Origin: Candidatus Sulfurimonas marisnigri
GTDB taxonomy: Bacteria; Campylobacterota; Campylobacteria; Campylobacterales; Sulfurimonadaceae
Length of the DNA: 64,000 bases
NCBI RefSeq assembly: GCF_015265475.1
Contig: NZ_CP054493.1
Span: forward strand, 2,356,001-2,420,000
Reading direction: 5' to 3'
Positions 24,587 to 35,440 of this stretch are shown here, piece by piece; position 1 is the first letter of the stretch, and each line of letters opens with the position of its first letter. A program made the translations under genes and the position numbers. The notes beneath the pieces are model-generated. The model was given only the letters and a program-made list of their open reading frames with translations. It ran no database searches and was not told the origin of the DNA.

Positions 24587-25171
24587 ATGAAACATTTAAA
24601 AATACTTATTAGTTTATTGCTCGCTGCATTTATTCTCTCAGGTTTTTGGTCAGGTAAAAGCGATAAAGAGATAAAAGAGGATAACAGGCAGGAGAGAATA
24701 GAGCGCCATAAAGTAAACAATGAAACGCTTCAACTACTTTATAAGTATGCACCTGAAGCTAGAAATATGATTTTAAGATCTTACGGATACGCTACATTTA
24801 CAAATGTTGGGGTAAATATAATTTTATTTTCCGTAGAGGGCGGAAAAGGAATGGCGCGTAACAACAGAACCGGATGGACAACATATATGAATATGGCTTC
24901 TGGAGGAGTTGGACTCGGACTTGGAGTTAAAGATTTTAGAGCTGTATTTTTATTTGAAAACAAAAAAGCCTTTGATTCATTTGTAAACTCAGGCTGGGAA
25001 GCTAACGCGCAAGCCGATGCAGCCGCTAAAGTTGGAAAAGAGGGGGGAGCTGTAAATGCTGCAATCACAGTTGCTCCAGGAGTTAGGCTATACAAGTTAA
25101 CTCAAAACGGTCTTGCTATTCAAGCAACAGTACAAGGTACAAAATATTGGAAAGACGCAGATCTTAACTAA
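24587..25171 (+). CDS. SYLF/YSC84-domain lipid-binding protein
   Basis: 194 residues. A signal peptide (MKHLKILISLLLAAFILSGF) is followed by a charged segment and the SYLF domain. Signature parts are YATFTNVGVNIILFSVEGGKGMA, with the glycine-rich GGVGLGLGVKDFRAVFLFEN and KVGKEGGAVNAAITVAPGV regions. SYLF domains bind phosphoinositides in eukaryotes; bacterial members are secreted or envelope proteins of unclear role. The ATG at 24587 is preferred over 24551 because it gives a clean signal peptide. Monocistronic as far as can be seen. Confidence 0.8.
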   Translation: MKHLKILISLLLAAFILSGFWSGKSDKEIKEDNRQERIERHKVNNETLQLLYKYAPEARNMILRSYGYATFTNVGVNIILFSVEGGKGMARNNRTGWTTYMNMASGGVGLGLGVKDFRAVFLFENKKAFDSFVNSGWEANAQADAAAKVGKEGGAVNAAITVAPGVRLYKLTQNGLAIQATVQGTKYWKDADLN

Positions 25172-25242
25172 ATAAATAGAGCATTATCAAGCAGTTATAT
25201 TTTACTAAATATATTATTATAATTTGTTTTATAGTGATTTAT

Positions 25243-25248
25243 TATAAT
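25243..25248 (+). promoter_or_regulatory. -10 box of the DUF3015 gene
   Basis: TATAAT about 58 bases before the ATG, in a very AT-rich stretch. A second TATAAT lies at about 25217-25222. Confidence 0.4.
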
Positions 25249-25305
25249 TTTTTTTTAAGCCAATAAACTCTACAATGCTTCAATCTAAATTTTAAGGAAT
25301 GTTAA

Positions 25306-25752
25306 ATGAAAAAAATATTAGTAAGTATAGCGGCAGTGATAGCTTTAAGTTCATCAGCAATGGCTGGTGTTAATTCTCAAACAGGTTGTGGTCTTGGTTC
25401 AATGATAATCAAAGATGACTCTACAGCAATTTTGTTGGCACTTCAAGCTACAACAAACGGAACTTCTGGTAATCAAACTTTTGGTATCACTTCAGGTACT
25501 CTCGGTTGTGAAAAAACTCAATTCGTTATGAATGAGCAAGCTGAGCAGTTTGTTGCTTCAAATATGGATCAACTTGCAAAAGAGATAGCTATGGGTCATG
25601 GTGAGTCTATTGACACTTTAGCTGAACTTTTAAATATTTCAGATAAAGCGACTTTCTCTGCTTCACTTCAAAAAAATTATAGTAGCATTTATACTAGTAA
25701 AAATGCTAAAATGGCTGATGTACTAGACAACATCTCTACTGCTTCTTTATAG
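25306..25752 (+). CDS. DUF3015-family exported protein
   Basis: 148 residues. The signal peptide ends in SSSAMA; the mature part has TGCGLGSMIIKDDSTAILLALQATTNGT and a second Cys in GTLGCEKTQF, so one disulfide is likely. The pattern matches DUF3015, small periplasmic proteins of unknown function common in Gammaproteobacteria and Campylobacterota. AAGGA lies nine bases before the ATG. It often sits next to DUF4105 proteins, as here, although a strong hairpin separates the two. Confidence 0.8.
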   Translation: MKKILVSIAAVIALSSSAMAGVNSQTGCGLGSMIIKDDSTAILLALQATTNGTSGNQTFGITSGTLGCEKTQFVMNEQAEQFVASNMDQLAKEIAMGHGESIDTLAELLNISDKATFSASLQKNYSSIYTSKNAKMADVLDNISTASL

Positions 25753-25758
25753 TAGTAA

Positions 25759-25788
25759 TTAACTAAGCGAGCAGGCTCGTTTAGTTAA
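25759..25788 (+). terminator. 14-bp hairpin between the DUF3015 and DUF4105 genes
   Basis: TTAACTAAGCGAGC pairs with GCTCGTTTAGTTAA, one G-T pair, two-base loop. There is no T-run after it, so it may attenuate rather than end transcription into the DUF4105 gene. Confidence 0.55.
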
Positions 25789-25821
25789 CCTCTAAGCTCT
25801 TACACCAAATCAGGAATTTTC

Positions 25822-27648
25822 ATCTTATATAGACTTACTTTAATTCTTATTTTTTCCATTAGTTTTTTAAATGCCTCAGCACTTGAGTACAAACAAAAAG
25901 CAGATAATCTTAATTTGTCAGAATCTAGATATTGGAATTTACTACTTCATAATGTAGATGGACGAAGTGAAATAGATGATGCTAATTTTTTCTTTGCTCA
26001 AGATGGTAAAACTAATGCAAAAAGTGAACTTCATGCAACAATAGATGCACTCCTAAATGAAACAAAATTTGATGATAACTCTAGTGCATGTAAATTTCCA
26101 GCAAGAAAAGCTTGGATTAGTGAGCAACTTAGCATTTCAGAGTTTGCACATGTGGAGTGCACAGAGTATAAAAATATACTCAACAGATTAAATCCAAAGT
26201 CAGCAACACTTGTCTTTCCATCAGCGCATATAAACTCACCTGCATCCATGTTTGGTCATACATTTTTACGTATAAACTCTGCTTACAACTCTAAACTACT
26301 CTCATATGCTGTAAACTATGCAGCAAATGCAAATCCAGATAAAGAAAATGCTGCTATCTTTGCTATCAAAGGTTTATTTGGAGGCTACTACGGAAAGTAT
26401 TCTCTACTTCCATACTATGATAAACTAAAAGAGTATAGAGACAGTGAGCAAAGGGATATTTGGGAGTATGATTTAAATCTAAAGGAAGATGAAGTTATTA
26501 ATATGGTTAGACATATTTGGGAACTAAACGGAACGCACTCAAACTATTATTTTTTTACCGAAAATTGCTCCTACAATATGCTATGGTTCTTAGAAGTAGC
26601 TAGGCCAACTTTACATTTAAAAGAGTATTTTAACTATCAGGTCACCCCTCTTGAAACTGTGCATGCTTGTAAAGCTGAGGGTATTATCGAGGATAATTTT
26701 TATAGACCTTCTAAAAGAACTACCTTGTTAAAGTATGAAGAGTTACTTAATGAAGAGTACGTAAAGACACCGCTTGAATTGGTTAATACCAATATTAATC
26801 AACAGGATATTATAGATAATACAGATATAGATATTCAACAAAAAAGATATATATTAGAGGCTGCTATTGAACTACTTGAATACAGACGAAGTAAAAATAA
26901 AATCACAAAAGAGAAATACTTAACTCTATTTCATGATATTTCAAAAGCAAGGTCAACATTGGGACAAGGGGAAAATCTATATATACAAACTCCTCCAAAT
27001 CCTATAGATAGCCATAGAGCGATAAGAACATCTATCGGCTTTGGTTATAGAGAAGGAGAATCTATAAGCTTTTTAGGGCTTCGTCCCTCATATCACAGTT
27101 TGCAAGATAGTAATTATGGCTTTTTACGAGGCACACAGATAGAGTTTATGAACTTTGAACTTTCATATTCAGATAAACAAATAGAAGTAGAAGATGCGAC
27201 GATACTCTCTATTGTTTCGCTTGCTCAAAGATCTGATTTTTTTGAAAATTTATCATGGAGAACAAAGTTTGGTTGGGATAAAAATTCTCTTGATGAAACA
27301 GCAAATTTTATAGGTACAGTTGGCGTTGGCTTTAGTTGGGGAAATGAGTTTGCTTTCATTTACGCAATGACAGATCCTCTCTTTTATCTTGATGGTGAAT
27401 TTAAATCTGCAATTGGTGCCAGTCTTGGTGCTGTAATTGATGGAGAGAGTTATATGAGTACAAATATGGAGATTACAAGAAGATGGTACGATACAGGAGA
27501 TGAGCAACTATTAATAGGGGTATATCAAAGTTTTAGACTATCTCAAAACACACAACTAATGTTTAGCTATGACTACAAAGAGAGATTAAACTTTGATTTA
27601 AAGAGGCAAGAGGGCACTATAAAGTTTAATATAAATTACTATTTCTAG
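25822..27648 (+). CDS. DUF4105-family outer-envelope protein with probable ATC start
   Basis: 608 codons if read from ATC at 25822. The DUF4105 domain spans ~80-300, with FPSAHINSPASMFGHTFLR, a LLSYAVNYAAN stretch, WEYDLNLKEDE and FFTENCSYNMLWFLE. The C-terminal ~220 residues alternate hydrophobic and polar residues and end in INYYF, as in an outer-membrane barrel. From ATC the frame encodes a proper signal peptide (LYRLTLILIFSISFLNASA), and AGGA lies six bases upstream. The first ordinary start (TTG, 25915) would remove that peptide and has no ribosome-binding site. The function is unknown. Confidence 0.75.
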   Translation: MLYRLTLILIFSISFLNASALEYKQKADNLNLSESRYWNLLLHNVDGRSEIDDANFFFAQDGKTNAKSELHATIDALLNETKFDDNSSACKFPARKAWISEQLSISEFAHVECTEYKNILNRLNPKSATLVFPSAHINSPASMFGHTFLRINSAYNSKLLSYAVNYAANANPDKENAAIFAIKGLFGGYYGKYSLLPYYDKLKEYRDSEQRDIWEYDLNLKEDEVINMVRHIWELNGTHSNYYFFTENCSYNMLWFLEVARPTLHLKEYFNYQVTPLETVHACKAEGIIEDNFYRPSKRTTLLKYEELLNEEYVKTPLELVNTNINQQDIIDNTDIDIQQKRYILEAAIELLEYRRSKNKITKEKYLTLFHDISKARSTLGQGENLYIQTPPNPIDSHRAIRTSIGFGYREGESISFLGLRPSYHSLQDSNYGFLRGTQIEFMNFELSYSDKQIEVEDATILSIVSLAQRSDFFENLSWRTKFGWDKNSLDETANFIGTVGVGFSWGNEFAFIYAMTDPLFYLDGEFKSAIGASLGAVIDGESYMSTNMEITRRWYDTGDEQLLIGVYQSFRLSQNTQLMFSYDYKERLNFDLKRQEGTIKFNINYYF

Positions 27649-27650
27649 CT

Positions 27651-28301
27651 TTATATAAGTTTTAACATATATCCATCAGAAGTTTTGTCGAGTTTGTATC
27701 TGTAAAGTCCATCTAGTTCTATAACCGCTCTATAGTATCCGTCGTGATTTCCAATTCTAATCTTATTAAAAATATTTTTAGGATTACTTTTCATATAACT
27801 TTTCATACTGCTATCTCTTTTAAAATCTAACACTACTCTGTGTGGATCAACAAGTAAAAAGTTTCTTATCATACTGTCTGAAGTTATAATCTTTAAATTT
27901 TTGCCAGAAGAGTAGAATTTTAAATATGCAGTTGATGCAATTTGTTTATACTCTATACTTTTCTTTACAGATTCCTTTTTGCTCATTACGATTGGTTCAG
28001 ATGTTGGTGATGAACCATAGTCCTGCGATACAAAAATAGGCAAATGCCAGTCAACGGAGTTGTCCAGTTCTATGCTTTTAGTCTCTAGTGAACCATCTAA
28101 GTTTTTATACTCGATTGTTACTTTTTGAAGAATTCTAGCTTGTGCAGGTAGAGTGATTGTTGCTCTCTTAAGAGGGTCTTTATCTATGTTTTCATTAGAT
28201 GTAAAAGGGATATCTTTTTCGCCATTAGATGGGAAAAAAGGATTTTCGCGAGCATATAAAGTTATAAGTAAAAAAATAGATATAAACAAAACTTTAATCA
28301 A
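27651..28301 (-). CDS. AMIN-domain periplasmic protein
   Basis: 216 residues with a signal peptide (MIKVLFISIFLLITLYA). The C-terminal AMIN domain (~120-216) shows LKFYSSGKNLKII, FLLVDPHRVVLDFKR and IRIGNHDGYYRAVIELD. AMIN domains target amidases and secretins to peptidoglycan or the septum. No amidase domain is attached, so this is a stand-alone binding module. It is the last gene of the recA-eno-ftsB-like operon and ends two bases from the convergent DUF4105 stop. Confidence 0.8.
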   Translation of the reverse strand: MIKVLFISIFLLITLYARENPFFPSNGEKDIPFTSNENIDKDPLKRATITLPAQARILQKVTIEYKNLDGSLETKSIELDNSVDWHLPIFVSQDYGSSPTSEPIVMSKKESVKKSIEYKQIASTAYLKFYSSGKNLKIITSDSMIRNFLLVDPHRVVLDFKRDSSMKSYMKSNPKNIFNKIRIGNHDGYYRAVIELDGLYRYKLDKTSDGYMLKLI

Positions 28302-28351
28302 AACTACCCCTAATTTTTCAAGTATTATAACAAGTTAATTATAATTTTGTG

Positions 28352-28630
28352 CTATTGAGCAGAAATCTCTTTTAGTTCAAAATATTCTCTTTGAAGCTCT
28401 GCATTTTCATCTTTTAGTCTATATATTTCACCTTGAAGATACTCTTCATAATCTTGAAGTCCGAAAAGAACTTCTAGTGAATTTGTACCATAAAGCAATA
28501 TACCAAGATATATTCCAATTGAAAGTACTATAAGTACTAATATCAAAAACTTTGCTACCGATAACCCGAGATACTTTTGAGTTATACTCTGAGTATCATC
28601 TATGCCATCATAAAGTTCTTCATCATTCAT
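28352..28630 (-). CDS. FtsB/DivIC-like septum-formation protein
   Basis: 92 residues: short cytoplasmic N-terminus, one transmembrane helix (VAKFLILVLIVLSIGIYLGILLYG, written here in part), then a coiled coil (EYLQGEIYRLKDENAELQRE). This is the layout of FtsB/DivIC, which bridges FtsQ and FtsL in the divisome. The N- and C-terminal tails are short, as in FtsB. It sits 25 bases after eno, a linkage also known for ftsB in other proteobacteria. Confidence 0.75.
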   Translation of the reverse strand: MNDEELYDGIDDTQSITQKYLGLSVAKFLILVLIVLSIGIYLGILLYGTNSLEVLFGLQDYEEYLQGEIYRLKDENAELQREYFELKEISAQ

Positions 28631-28655
28631 ATAAGCACCTATAAGATTATTGGTC

Positions 28656-29921
28656 TTAATTAAAAATTGCTGAGCCTAAGTATTCACCATATACTATTTC
28701 ATTTTCTATTTCTAAAAGACGGTTATACTTAGCAGTTCTCTCGCCTCTTGCAGTAGAACCTGTTTTTATCTGACCACAGTTAAGTGCTACAGCGAAATCG
28801 GCAATAAAAGCATCTTCACTCTCACCAGAACGATGACTCATAACACAAGTATAGCCGTTTCTTTGGGCAAGACGAACTGTTAACATTGTTTCTGAAACTG
28901 AACCAATTTGATTTGGTTTAATTAATATTGAATTTGCAATACCTTTTTGTATACCCTCGTTTAAAATATTTACATTAGTAACAAAAAGGTCATCACCAAC
29001 AATCTGAATTTTATCACCAAGCTTTTCAGTCATTAATTTAAATCCGTCCCAGTCATCTTCACTTAGTCCATCTTCAATAGACACAATTGGATATTTAGAA
29101 CATAGGTCAGCATAATATTCAACTAATTCTGCTGAAGTTACTGTGCGGTTTTCAGACTCCAATCTATAACCACCATCAACAACAAGCTCAGATGCTGCAA
29201 CATCCATAGCTATTCCCATATGCTCTCCAGCTTTGTATCCGGCTTTCTCAATAGCTTCCATAATAATTTGGATTGGCTCTTCATTTGATCCTAAATCAGG
29301 TGCGAAGCCACCTTCATCGCCAAGTGCAGTATTGTGCTTTTTAGCTTTTAAAATAGCTTTTAAATTGTGATAAACTTCAGCAGATGCTCTTAAGCCTTCA
29401 GTAAAATCTTCAAATCCCATAGGAACAATCATATACTCTTGAAAATCAACTGAGTTATCAGCGTGTGAACCGCCATTGATAATATTTAACATTGGAGTTG
29501 GTAAAACCATAGCGTTTGCGCCACCAAGATAACGATATAGTGGAATGCCTAAGCTTTTAGCAGCAGCGCGTGCAACAGCCATAGAAACTCCTAGAACTGC
29601 ATTAGCACCTAGATTGCCATAGTTTTCAGTTCCATCAAGCTGTTTCATTTCAGCATCAATTACAGCTTGGTTAAATGGTGAAAGACCAATTAGTACATCA
29701 GATATTTGACTGTTAACATTTTCAACTGCCTTAAGGACACCTTTACCCATATATCTGTCGCCGCCATCACGTAGCTCTAGAGCTTCACGCTTGCCAGTAC
29801 TTGCACCTGAAGGTACGATTGCACTCTCAACTGTTCCATCACTTAACGTTACAGTTGCTTTAACTGTTGGATTTCCACGAGAATCCATTACTTCAATTGC
29901 ACTTACGCTATCTATAAACAT
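28656..29921 (-). CDS. eno: Enolase
   Basis: 421 residues. Converts 2-phosphoglycerate to phosphoenolpyruvate. Conserved parts are [31 protein letters not shown], the [19 protein letters not shown] stretch, [25 protein letters not shown], the Mg-binding VGDDLFVTN, and [14 protein letters not shown] with CVMSHRSGE. The length is typical of bacterial enolase. It lies 42 bases behind recA and ahead of the ftsB-like gene in one operon. Confidence 0.97.
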   Translation of the reverse strand: MFIDSVSAIEVMDSRGNPTVKATVTLSDGTVESAIVPSGASTGKREALELRDGGDRYMGKGVLKAVENVNSQISDVLIGLSPFNQAVIDAEMKQLDGTENYGNLGANAVLGVSMAVARAAAKSLGIPLYRYLGGANAMVLPTPMLNIINGGSHADNSVDFQEYMIVPMGFEDFTEGLRASAEVYHNLKAILKAKKHNTALGDEGGFAPDLGSNEEPIQIIMEAIEKAGYKAGEHMGIAMDVAASELVVDGGYRLESENRTVTSAELVEYYADLCSKYPIVSIEDGLSEDDWDGFKLMTEKLGDKIQIVGDDLFVTNVNILNEGIQKGIANSILIKPNQIGSVSETMLTVRLAQRNGYTCVMSHRSGESEDAFIADFAVALNCGQIKTGSTARGERTAKYNRLLEIENEIVYGEYLGSAIFN

Positions 29922-29963
29922 TATGTATCCGCCTCTTTATTTTAATTTTATCTTATAAGCAAA

Positions 29964-31001
29964 TTATTGATCTGCTTCTTCTATTTCTGATGTATCCATA
30001 GTCATTAGATTACTAATGCCCATTGCTACTTTTATTTTTTCTTCTATTTCGCGAGCTAATTCAGGCTCATCTTTAAACTTGGCTTTAACATTTTCACGCC
30101 CTTGACCAAGTTTTGTCTCTTCATAAGAAAACCAAGCACCAGATTTATCTATTATGTCTAATTTAACACCATAGTCAACAAGCTCACCCTCTTTAGAGAT
30201 ACCTTCGCCGAACATTATATCAAATTCAGCCTGACGAAATGGTGGTGCCACTTTGTTTTTTATTACTTTTGCCTTAACTCGGTTACCAATCTGACTCTCT
30301 CCCTGCTTTAATGATGCTATTCTTCTAACATCTATCCTTACAGAAGCGTAAAACTTCAGTGCATTACCACCTGTTGTAGTCTCTGGAGAACCGTAGCCCA
30401 TCATTCCTATTTTCATACGAATTTGATTAATAAATATAACCGTACAATTCATTTTATGCAATACACCTGTTAATTTTCGAAGTGCTTTTGACATAAGCCT
30501 TGCCTGAACACCAACGTTTTGGTCAGACATTTCACCTTCTATCTCAGACTTTGGTGTTAATGCCGCAACCGAGTCGATTACAATTAAGTCAATTGCACCA
30601 CTTCTAGCAATTGTTTCTACAATATCCAATGCTTGCTCACCATAATCTGGCTGAGAAACAAGTAGGTTATCTACATCAACACCTAAGTTCTTAGCATAGC
30701 CAACGTCTAAAGCATGTTCTGCATCAATAAATGCACAAACACCACCAGCTTTTTGACACTCAGCTGTTATTTGAAGTGCCAAAGTTGTTTTACCAGAACT
30801 CTCTGGTCCATAAATCTCAACAACACGCCCCTGAGGAACACCACCAATACCTAATGCCAAATCGAGACCAAGAGAACCTGTACTAATAGCTTCAATAGGC
30901 ATAATCTCTTTATCACCCAATCTCATTAAAGCACCTTTACCAAATGCTTTATCTATTTGCTTCATTGCTAAGTCTAATGATTTTTGTTTGTTTGCGTCCA
31001 T
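29964..31001 (-). CDS. recA: Recombinase RecA
   Basis: 345 residues. Core recombination and repair ATPase. The Walker [44 protein letters not shown] and [12 protein letters not shown] segments are all present. A TTG 42 bases upstream would extend the frame, but a TATAAT box overlaps that extension; the ATG at 31001 gives the standard RecA N-terminus ([21 protein letters not shown]). No LexA-like box is evident, in line with the usual lack of a LexA system in this phylum. First gene of recA-eno-ftsB-like-AMIN. Confidence 0.97.
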   Translation of the reverse strand: MDANKQKSLDLAMKQIDKAFGKGALMRLGDKEIMPIEAISTGSLGLDLALGIGGVPQGRVVEIYGPESSGKTTLALQITAECQKAGGVCAFIDAEHALDVGYAKNLGVDVDNLLVSQPDYGEQALDIVETIARSGAIDLIVIDSVAALTPKSEIEGEMSDQNVGVQARLMSKALRKLTGVLHKMNCTVIFINQIRMKIGMMGYGSPETTTGGNALKFYASVRIDVRRIASLKQGESQIGNRVKAKVIKNKVAPPFRQAEFDIMFGEGISKEGELVDYGVKLDIIDKSGAWFSYEETKLGQGRENVKAKFKDEPELAREIEEKIKVAMGISNLMTMDTSEIEEADQ

Positions 31002-31031
31002 CTTGGGCTCACTTATATTAAATTTAGACTT

Positions 31032-31037
31032 ATTATA
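31032..31037 (-). promoter_or_regulatory. -10 box of the recA operon
   Basis: TATAAT on the minus strand, 30 bases before the recA ATG, preceded by a long AT-rich run. Its position argues against the upstream TTG start. Confidence 0.55.
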
Positions 31038-31196
31038 TGTCAATTTTATATTTTTATTTTAAAATATTGCAAATTGACATATTTATTCATTCATCTCTTT
31101 TATACAGAAGTTTATGTATAAATTAGTGAGATTTTATCCATATTTGGTTAAAATTTAGTTTATATTTTTAATCTCTTTAATTTACGGACAGATAAC

Positions 31197-32060
31197 TTGA
31201 AAAAAACACTAATTGCACACTCACCTGACGCCGACGATATATTTATGTACTATGCCATTAAATTTGGCTGGGTAGATATGAAAGATACTAAATTTGACAA
31301 CATCGCGGAAGATATTCAAACCCTAAATGAAAAAGCACTAAGAGGCGAATATGAGATTGTTGCAATTAGTTTTGCACTTTACCCTCACATAAAAGAAGAT
31401 TATGCCCCACTTCGTACTGCGGTAAGTTTTGGCGAAGGGTATGGACCTAAAGTCATCAAGAAAAAAGGTGTTAAACTAAAAAGAAATTTTAAAGTTGCAC
31501 TTAGTGGAGAACACACTACAAATGCTATGCTTTTTCGTATAGCTTACCCTGATTCCAGAGTTACTTATATGAACTTTTTAGAGATAGAACAAGCAGTTCT
31601 TGATGGCAATGTTGATGCTGGTGTTTTGATACATGAAAGTATTTTAACTTATGATAACAACTTGGAAGTTGAAAAAGAGATGTGGGATATATGGCAAGAA
31701 TTAGCTGGTAAAGAACTTCCTCTTCCTCTTGGAGGAATGGCAATTAGTCGCTCTATTCCGTTAAATAAAGCCATAGAGTATGAGGCTACATTAACAAAGG
31801 CTGTTCAGGTGGCACGTGACCATAAATCTAAACTTTCTCAAATGCTTTTAGAGAGAGATTTGGTTCGTATTGATGCAGCAACTCTTGATAAGTATCTTGA
31901 ACTATATGCAAATGATGAGTCAATAACTTTAAGCCAACTCCAATACAAAGCGATAGATAAACTCTTTGAGATAGGCTACAAACATGGTTTTTATGACTCA
32001 TTGGTAAAAGTTGAAGACTTTATGATACCTGCTGAGTATAAAGAGATTAGGAACTCTTAG
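31197..32060 (+). CDS. mqnD: 1,4-dihydroxy-6-naphthoate synthase (futalosine menaquinone pathway)
   Basis: 287 residues. MqnD converts cyclic dehypoxanthine futalosine to dihydroxynaphthoate in the futalosine route to menaquinone, used by Campylobacterota. It has the periplasmic-binding-protein-like fold with AHSPDADDIFMYYAI at the start, SFGEGYGPKVI, and LEIEQAVLDGNVDAGVLIHE and a PLPLGGMAISRSI segment. The start is TTG with CGGA upstream. It is the first gene of an operon with fliQ and murB; fliQ begins three bases after its stop. Confidence 0.88.
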   Translation: MKKTLIAHSPDADDIFMYYAIKFGWVDMKDTKFDNIAEDIQTLNEKALRGEYEIVAISFALYPHIKEDYAPLRTAVSFGEGYGPKVIKKKGVKLKRNFKVALSGEHTTNAMLFRIAYPDSRVTYMNFLEIEQAVLDGNVDAGVLIHESILTYDNNLEVEKEMWDIWQELAGKELPLPLGGMAISRSIPLNKAIEYEATLTKAVQVARDHKSKLSQMLLERDLVRIDAATLDKYLELYANDESITLSQLQYKAIDKLFEIGYKHGFYDSLVKVEDFMIPAEYKEIRNS

Positions 32061-32063
32061 ATT

Positions 32064-32330
32064 ATGGAAGCAAAACTCATATCATTAGGCGTTGAAACTT
32101 TTAAAATGGCTCTAATGCTAGCCCTTCCAGGTCTTTTGACTGGTATGTTTCTTGGTTTAGCTGTCAGTATTTTTCAGGCTACGACGCAGATTAATGAGAT
32201 GACACTGAGTTTTATCCCTAAAATTTTAGGTGTTGTAATAGTTATTATCTTAACAATGCCATGGATGCTAAACTCAATGACTGATTATTCAACTCAGGTA
32301 TTTAACATGATTCCTACATTTGTAGAGTGA
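32064..32330 (+). CDS. fliQ: Flagellar export gate protein FliQ
   Basis: 88 residues, two transmembrane helices. FliQ is a subunit of the FliPQR export gate of the flagellar type III secretion system. The conserved LPGLLTGMFLGLAVSIFQATTQINE (partial) and the TLSFIPKILGV loop are present, and the length is exact for the family. Located away from the rest of the flagellar genes, between mqnD and murB; its stop overlaps the murB start (TGATG). Confidence 0.93.
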   Translation: MEAKLISLGVETFKMALMLALPGLLTGMFLGLAVSIFQATTQINEMTLSFIPKILGVVIVIILTMPWMLNSMTDYSTQVFNMIPTFVE

Positions 32331-33184
32331 TGAAAACAAAAAGTATCAACTTCGCTAAATTTTCCTCTTTTAAAATAGGAGCTACTATTGATGTAGCTTT
32401 GTTAGATAGTTGCGAAACACCAACTAATGATTATTACATTATTGGTTCTTGCAATAACATTTTAATAGGCGTACAGCCTCCGCCTCTAATGAAGTTAGAT
32501 AAAAAATATGACTATATTAAGATAGAAAATAACACTCTAAAAATTGGTGGAGCAACTCCCTCTGGAAAAATTGCCTCATTTTGCAAAAAACACAATATTG
32601 CAAACTTCGAGTTTGTTTCCCATCTTCCAGGGACACTTGGTGGACTTGTCTTTATGAATGCAGGTCTTAAAGAGTTTGAGATATTTAATAATCTTATTTC
32701 TATCTCTACATGCACTGTAAGGAACGAGGAAACGCACTTTGGGCGTAAAGTCATCTTTAAGCAAGATATTAGTTTTGGGTACAGGTATACAGATATTAGT
32801 AGCCCGATTTTGGAAGCAACATTTTCTTTAACTTATGGTTTTGATGAAAAAAAAGTAGATGTATTTAAAAAAATGCGCTCGAACCAACCATCAATGCCAA
32901 GTGCAGGAAGCTGTTTTAAGAACCCTAAGGGTGACTATGCAGGACGACTCATAGAAGAGGTTGGGCTAAAAGGTTTTAAAGCAGGGGATATGGAATTTAG
33001 TCCCGAACATGCAAATTTTTTAGTAAATAACAACAATGGAACTTTTGATGATGCGATATTTTTAATACAAGAGGCTCAAAGAAAGGTTTATGAAAAATTT
33101 GGAATTTGGTTAGAGTGTGAAATTGGAGTTTTGGATATTAGGTATATGGGCAAGGATTCAAAACTTTTGAACCCTTACATGTAA
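32330..33184 (+). CDS. murB: UDP-N-acetylenolpyruvoylglucosamine reductase
   Basis: 284 residues. NADPH/FAD enzyme making UDP-MurNAc for peptidoglycan. It has FSSFKIG near the start, SHLPGTLGGLVFMNAG for FAD binding, the active-site Tyr in FGYRYTDIS and the catalytic Ser194 in SAGSCFKNP. The N-terminal FAD domain is shortened and the usual GxGSN motif reads GSCNNIL, as in other Campylobacterota. The ATG at 32330 overlaps the fliQ stop by one base; a GTG three bases earlier is a less likely alternative. It converges with nifU with three bases between the stops. Confidence 0.92.
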   Translation: MKTKSINFAKFSSFKIGATIDVALLDSCETPTNDYYIIGSCNNILIGVQPPPLMKLDKKYDYIKIENNTLKIGGATPSGKIASFCKKHNIANFEFVSHLPGTLGGLVFMNAGLKEFEIFNNLISISTCTVRNEETHFGRKVIFKQDISFGYRYTDISSPILEATFSLTYGFDEKKVDVFKKMRSNQPSMPSAGSCFKNPKGDYAGRLIEEVGLKGFKAGDMEFSPEHANFLVNNNNGTFDDAIFLIQEAQRKVYEKFGIWLECEIGVLDIRYMGKDSKLLNPYM

Positions 33185-33187
33185 AAA

Positions 33188-34162
33188 TTATATTGGCAGA
33201 ACTCTAATTTTTTTAGATAGTTTCTCTTTTAAAGTTGATTCAATTGCGTACAGAGTACCTGTTGACGAAGAAGCACAACCGTTACAAGCACCTAAGTATC
33301 TAATATAAACATCAATATACTCATCACTTGACTTAATGTCTATAACTTCCATATCTCCACCATCCATAATTAAGAACTGACGGATACTATCATCAATTTC
33401 AGAATCGATTGCTTTAATTTGCTGAACAAGAGTCATTGATTCAAAGTCGCCTTTTCCACCAGCATCAGCCGCTGCTTTCATCTTCTCTTCGTCCATTTCA
33501 CGACGAGTATCTTCTAGGATATCTGTAAGGTAGTATTCTCTTGCTTCATGTCCACCTGGCTTAATACAACTCTTACAAAAACCACCAGCTTTAGTATAAT
33601 CTGTAATCTGCTCAACAGTTTTCAAGTCATTAAGCTTGATAACCTCTTGAAGTGTTCCCAAACTAACACGAGCACACTCACAAACAATAATTTCACTCTC
33701 AAAACTCTCTGCCTCAACACCCATATAAAGACCAGCTGCTTTTTTAATAACATCGTAAGCCATAACTGAACAGTGCATTTTTTGAGGTGGGACTGCTGGA
33801 GTCTCTGGGTCATCACGAAGTGCCAGTTCAACATCTATGTTTGTTATTTTAACAGCTTCTTGAACTGTTTTACCAATACATAGTTCAGTCATTACATCAG
33901 AAGAAGCGATAGCTGTACCACAACCAAAACTTTTAAATTTAGAGTTTACAATTTTGTCATCTTTTGGATCTATCTCCCAGTAAAGACGAACAGCGTCTCC
34001 ACAGCTCTCAGCACCAAAATCAGCAACAATTAACTTGTTACCATGAGACTCTGCTTCTTCTTCGGTAATCTCGCCTTGGTGTTGTGGGTTATTCATTAAT
34101 GTTGTTACTTTATTTGAGTAAGCATCCCAAAGAGATGCTCCTAATATATCATTTTTTGCCAT
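33188..34162 (-). CDS. nifU: NifU-type Fe-S scaffold protein
   Basis: 324 residues with three domains: an IscU-like scaffold (Cys54, Cys81, Cys131), a central BFD-like 2Fe-2S domain (Cys161, 163, 196, 199) and a C-terminal Nfu domain with CNGC at 293-296. It assembles Fe-S clusters with sulfur from NifS. In Campylobacterota this pair is the general, not nitrogenase-specific, Fe-S machinery; no nitrogenase gene is in the window. It follows nifS by 33 bases on the same strand. Confidence 0.93.
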   Translation of the reverse strand: MAKNDILGASLWDAYSNKVTTLMNNPQHQGEITEEEAESHGNKLIVADFGAESCGDAVRLYWEIDPKDDKIVNSKFKSFGCGTAIASSDVMTELCIGKTVQEAVKITNIDVELALRDDPETPAVPPQKMHCSVMAYDVIKKAAGLYMGVEAESFESEIIVCECARVSLGTLQEVIKLNDLKTVEQITDYTKAGGFCKSCIKPGGHEAREYYLTDILEDTRREMDEEKMKAAADAGGKGDFESMTLVQQIKAIDSEIDDSIRQFLIMDGGDMEVIDIKSSDEYIDVYIRYLGACNGCASSSTGTLYAIESTLKEKLSKKIRVLPI

Positions 34163-34195
34163 AATATTTTTCCTTTATTAAAATCATTTAGTTAT

Positions 34196-35434
<1,239 letters not shown>

Positions 35435-35440
35435 CTAATT

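Noticed and set aside
31002-31043. Upstream TTG start of recA
   Set aside because: The extension overlaps a TATAAT box and adds residues not found in RecA proteins.
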